Shown here: in pieces, positions 61,980 to 64,000 of the stretch
Position numbering within the stretch: the first letter of the stretch is position 1
Layout: each line of letters begins with the position of its first letter
Assembly (NCBI RefSeq): GCF_020379485.1
Contig: NC_063449.1
Location: 33,539,473-33,603,472 of the forward strand
Direction of reading: 5' to 3'
Source: Brassica napus
Taxonomy: Eukaryota; Streptophyta; Magnoliopsida; Brassicales; Brassicaceae
Length of the DNA stretch: 64,000 nucleotides
Translations under genes and position numbers: made by a program
The notes under the pieces: model-generated
Databases searched by the model: none
Told to the model about the DNA's origin: nothing
Seen by the model: only the letters and a program-made list of their open reading frames with translations

Positions 61980-62600
61980 AAAATTGAAATAGAAAACATA
62001 TTTAAAATACAAAAAATAATAAAATAGTTTTTATAAATAAAAAAATGTTTTATAAATACAAAATTAGTTTTAATAAATATGAAATCATCTTTTTATAAAT
62101 ACAAAATAGTTTTTATAAATACAAAAAATAATAAAATAGTGTTTATAAATCAAAAAATATTTTATAAATACAAAATTAGTTTTATAAATATAAATTTTTA
62201 TAGATATGAAATCATCTTTTTATAAATACAAAATAGTTTTTATAAATACAAAAAATAATAAAATAGTGTTTATAAATAAAAAAAAATATATTTTATAAAT
62301 ACAAAATTAATTTTAAAATATGAAATCATCTTTTATAAATCCAAAAATCGAATTTATATACAAAGAACGGTTTGTATATTTAAAAATAGTTTTTATAAAT
62401 ACAAAAATAAAAAAATAGTGTTTATAAACCAAAAAAATGTTTTATAAATACAAAATTAGTTTTAATAAATATAAATATTTTTATAAATATGAAATCATCT
62501 TTTATAAATCCAAAAATCGAATTTATATACAAAAAACGTTTTGTAAAATCGAATTTATATAGAAAAAACGTTTTGTAAATACAAAAATAATGAACAATTT
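61980..62600. repeat. AT-rich tandem repeats inside the CACTA element
   Basis: The word TTTTATAAATACAAAA.TAGTTTT recurs with a variable period (about 60-125 bp) across the interval. A longer block, GAAATCATCTTTTATAAATC, appears at about 62323 and 62489. Confidence 0.8.
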
Positions 62601-63559
62601 ATAAAAAAAGTTCTAAATCAATTCAACACAACCAAATCACAATTCTAAACCTATTACACAACAAATCACAATCCTACCCAATCACCCTAACAAAAATCTA
62701 TCAAAAACCTTCTAAAATCATCAAATCTACTTTAAAACTTAACAAATAGGACCTAAGAGAGTGGGATAAGGTCCTTACATGATTTGTAAGGGAATGGAAA
62801 GGATTCGCCGGAGAGATCATCGCGAGAGAAGGTGGAGAACGCCGGAAGGAGAGAGAGATCGCCGGAGAGGAAGAAGAGAGAAATGGGGAAGAAGATGCGT
62901 TTGGAGTTTATAAAACCTTGGGTCCGACGGATATTTTCCGTCGGAATTCCCTCAGTATTTTCAATTTCAATTTTCCCGAAATATTTGGCGGCTTGTTTGC
63001 CCGGTTAAATGAAAATATTCCGAGGAAATTCCGACGGCCACTTAAATATCCGTCGGAATTTCCTCGGAATATTTTCATTAATTCGAGGAAAAAGAATATC
63101 ATGTGCATGTATTTCTATTAATTTATATTGTTCCTCGGAATTTCCTCGGAATATTCCGAGGAAATACCGAGGAACTAGTGTTTGGGGTTTCAAAACATCA
63201 ATTTTTTTTTGCCGTATTTCATTTCTTATACAATTGTAATGCATACCATTGATGATTCTTTGTATAGATGAGCATAAACCATGAAATAACAAATTTCAAA
63301 ACGAATTGTAAGTATTCCCTTTACCGTTCATTAAAGTGTATAAGTGTTTCTCTTATGTTGTGGGGATTTCATTCATACAATCGGAAAAGTGTTTATTATA
63401 GGGTAAGGAACAAATTTTTGACTTCATAATGAACGTAAGACACTTAATAAGGGTTATATAGGTGTTATTCAAACCGGAAAAACGTTGTTTTCGGTTTAAA
63501 AACCCTATTTCCTAGGAATTTCTTCGGAATATTCCGAGGGAATTCCGAGGAAACCCTTT

Positions 63560-64000
63560 TCTTCCTCGGAATTTCCTCGGAATATTCCGAGAAAATTCCG
63601 AGGAGCTAGTGTTTGGGGTTTCAAAACGTCAATTTTTTTTTTAAACGGATCGATCGATGGATATATGTCCAAAACCGCATCGATCGATCACTAAGATGAA
63701 CCAAAGCGTAACAATGTGATCGATCGATGAGATTATCCCATTGATCGATCGAGGATATCAAGTGTTCCTCGGAATTTCCTCGGAATATTCCGAGGAAATT
63801 CCGAGGAACTAGTGTTTGGGGTTTCAAAATCTCGAATGTTTTTTTATAAACGGATCGATCGATGGATATATGTCCAAAAACGCATCGAACGATCACTAAG
63901 ATGGACCAAAGCGTAACAATGTGATCGATCGATGAGATTATCCCATCGATCGATCGAGGATATCAAGTGTTCCTCGGAATTTCCTCGGAATATTCCGAGG
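63560..64000. repeat. About 205-bp tandem repeat with CGATCGATCG and TTCCTCGGAA palindromes
   Basis: At least two full units: the CGGATCGATCGATGGATATA block starts at 63646 and at 63851 (period about 205). Each unit has TCCTCGGAATTTCC, AACTAGTGTTTGGGGTTTC, a T run, GATCGATCGATGG and CACTAAGATG.ACCAAAGCG. A partial unit is at 63130-63210. Confidence 0.85.

Larger units (their letters stand above)
61640..64000 (+). mobile_element. One end of a CACTA (En/Spm) type element, non-coding, leaving the window
   Basis: Starts with CACTACAAGAAAAC, the terminal inverted repeat of plant CACTA elements, preceded by TCA (possible 3-bp target duplication). The subterminal region 61679-61920 is packed with short palindromes (TTCCTCGGAA, ATTCCGAGGAA, TCCGACGG), the expected transposase-binding repeats. 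61930-62600 is AT-rich. 62750-62930 is GA-rich. 62930-64000 returns to TCCTCGGAA palindromes. No transposase-like frame is seen, so it is probably non-autonomous, or only one end is in view. The other end lies beyond 64000. Confidence 0.8.

Overview
This is a plant nuclear window. Its genes carry many short GT-AG introns, AT-rich intergenic DNA surrounds them, exact plant telomere-type CCCTAAA repeats occur, and it holds LINE, SINE, CACTA and foldback elements. Protein identities point to Brassicaceae: nearly every gene reads as a close relative of an Arabidopsis thaliana gene, and the AT-rich repeats look like Brassica. I recognise gene families from memory; no database search was run.

Layout. 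1-540 may be the 5' end of a minus-strand gene that runs off the window. 541-2950 is AT-rich repeat debris. 3047-5918 (+) is an ERD6-like vacuolar sugar transporter (ERDL6 type). 6878-11247 (-) is a 16-exon HAD-family 5'-nucleotidase. 12270-16074 (-) is a truncated tandem copy of it with a nested 0.67-kb repeat. 16075-19740 is transposon debris with an interstitial telomere block. 19996-22613 (+) is the tRNA wybutosine enzyme TYW1, with two frameshifts in its flavodoxin half. 23206-24780 (-) looks like a small acidic gene split by a LINE with a 15-bp target duplication. 26603-28236 (+) is a family annotated 'erythronate-4-phosphate dehydrogenase'. 28973-29236 (-) is TIM13. 29935-37813 (-) is the organellar glycyl-tRNA synthetase EDD1. 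37814-43521 is gene-poor and holds a complete SINE. 43522-45768 (-) is a DUF620 gene. 46984-47839 is a foldback element with a telomere-like core. 48384-50132 (+) is a one-exon membrane protein. About 50.75-51.47 kb (+) is a DnaJ-type zinc-finger protein. 52138-53689 (+) is a reduced-residual-arabinose (RRA, GT77) glycosyltransferase. 53994-56680 (+) is a JAC1-type J-domain gene broken by a 5S-rRNA-bearing LTR (Cassandra-like TRIM). 57497-59053 (-) is a BES1/BZR1 brassinosteroid transcription factor. 60012-60847 (-) is a thaumatin-like protein. From 61640 to the window end lies one end of a CACTA-type element full of palindromic repeats.

Gene order resembles the Arabidopsis chromosome 1 segment around At1g75050-At1g75220. 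The exceptions are TIM13 and EDD1, which I remember from elsewhere, and a transcription factor that reads more like BES1 than BZR1. The genes are unrelated housekeeping and signalling genes, not an operon or dedicated system. I did not find a convincing new biological system. The unusual material is genome dynamics: a tandem duplication that copied a shared head-to-head promoter, several damaged copies expected after polyploidy (TYW1, JAC1, possibly RRA), a GC-AG intron whose duplicate kept GT, and two elements built around telomere-like arrays.
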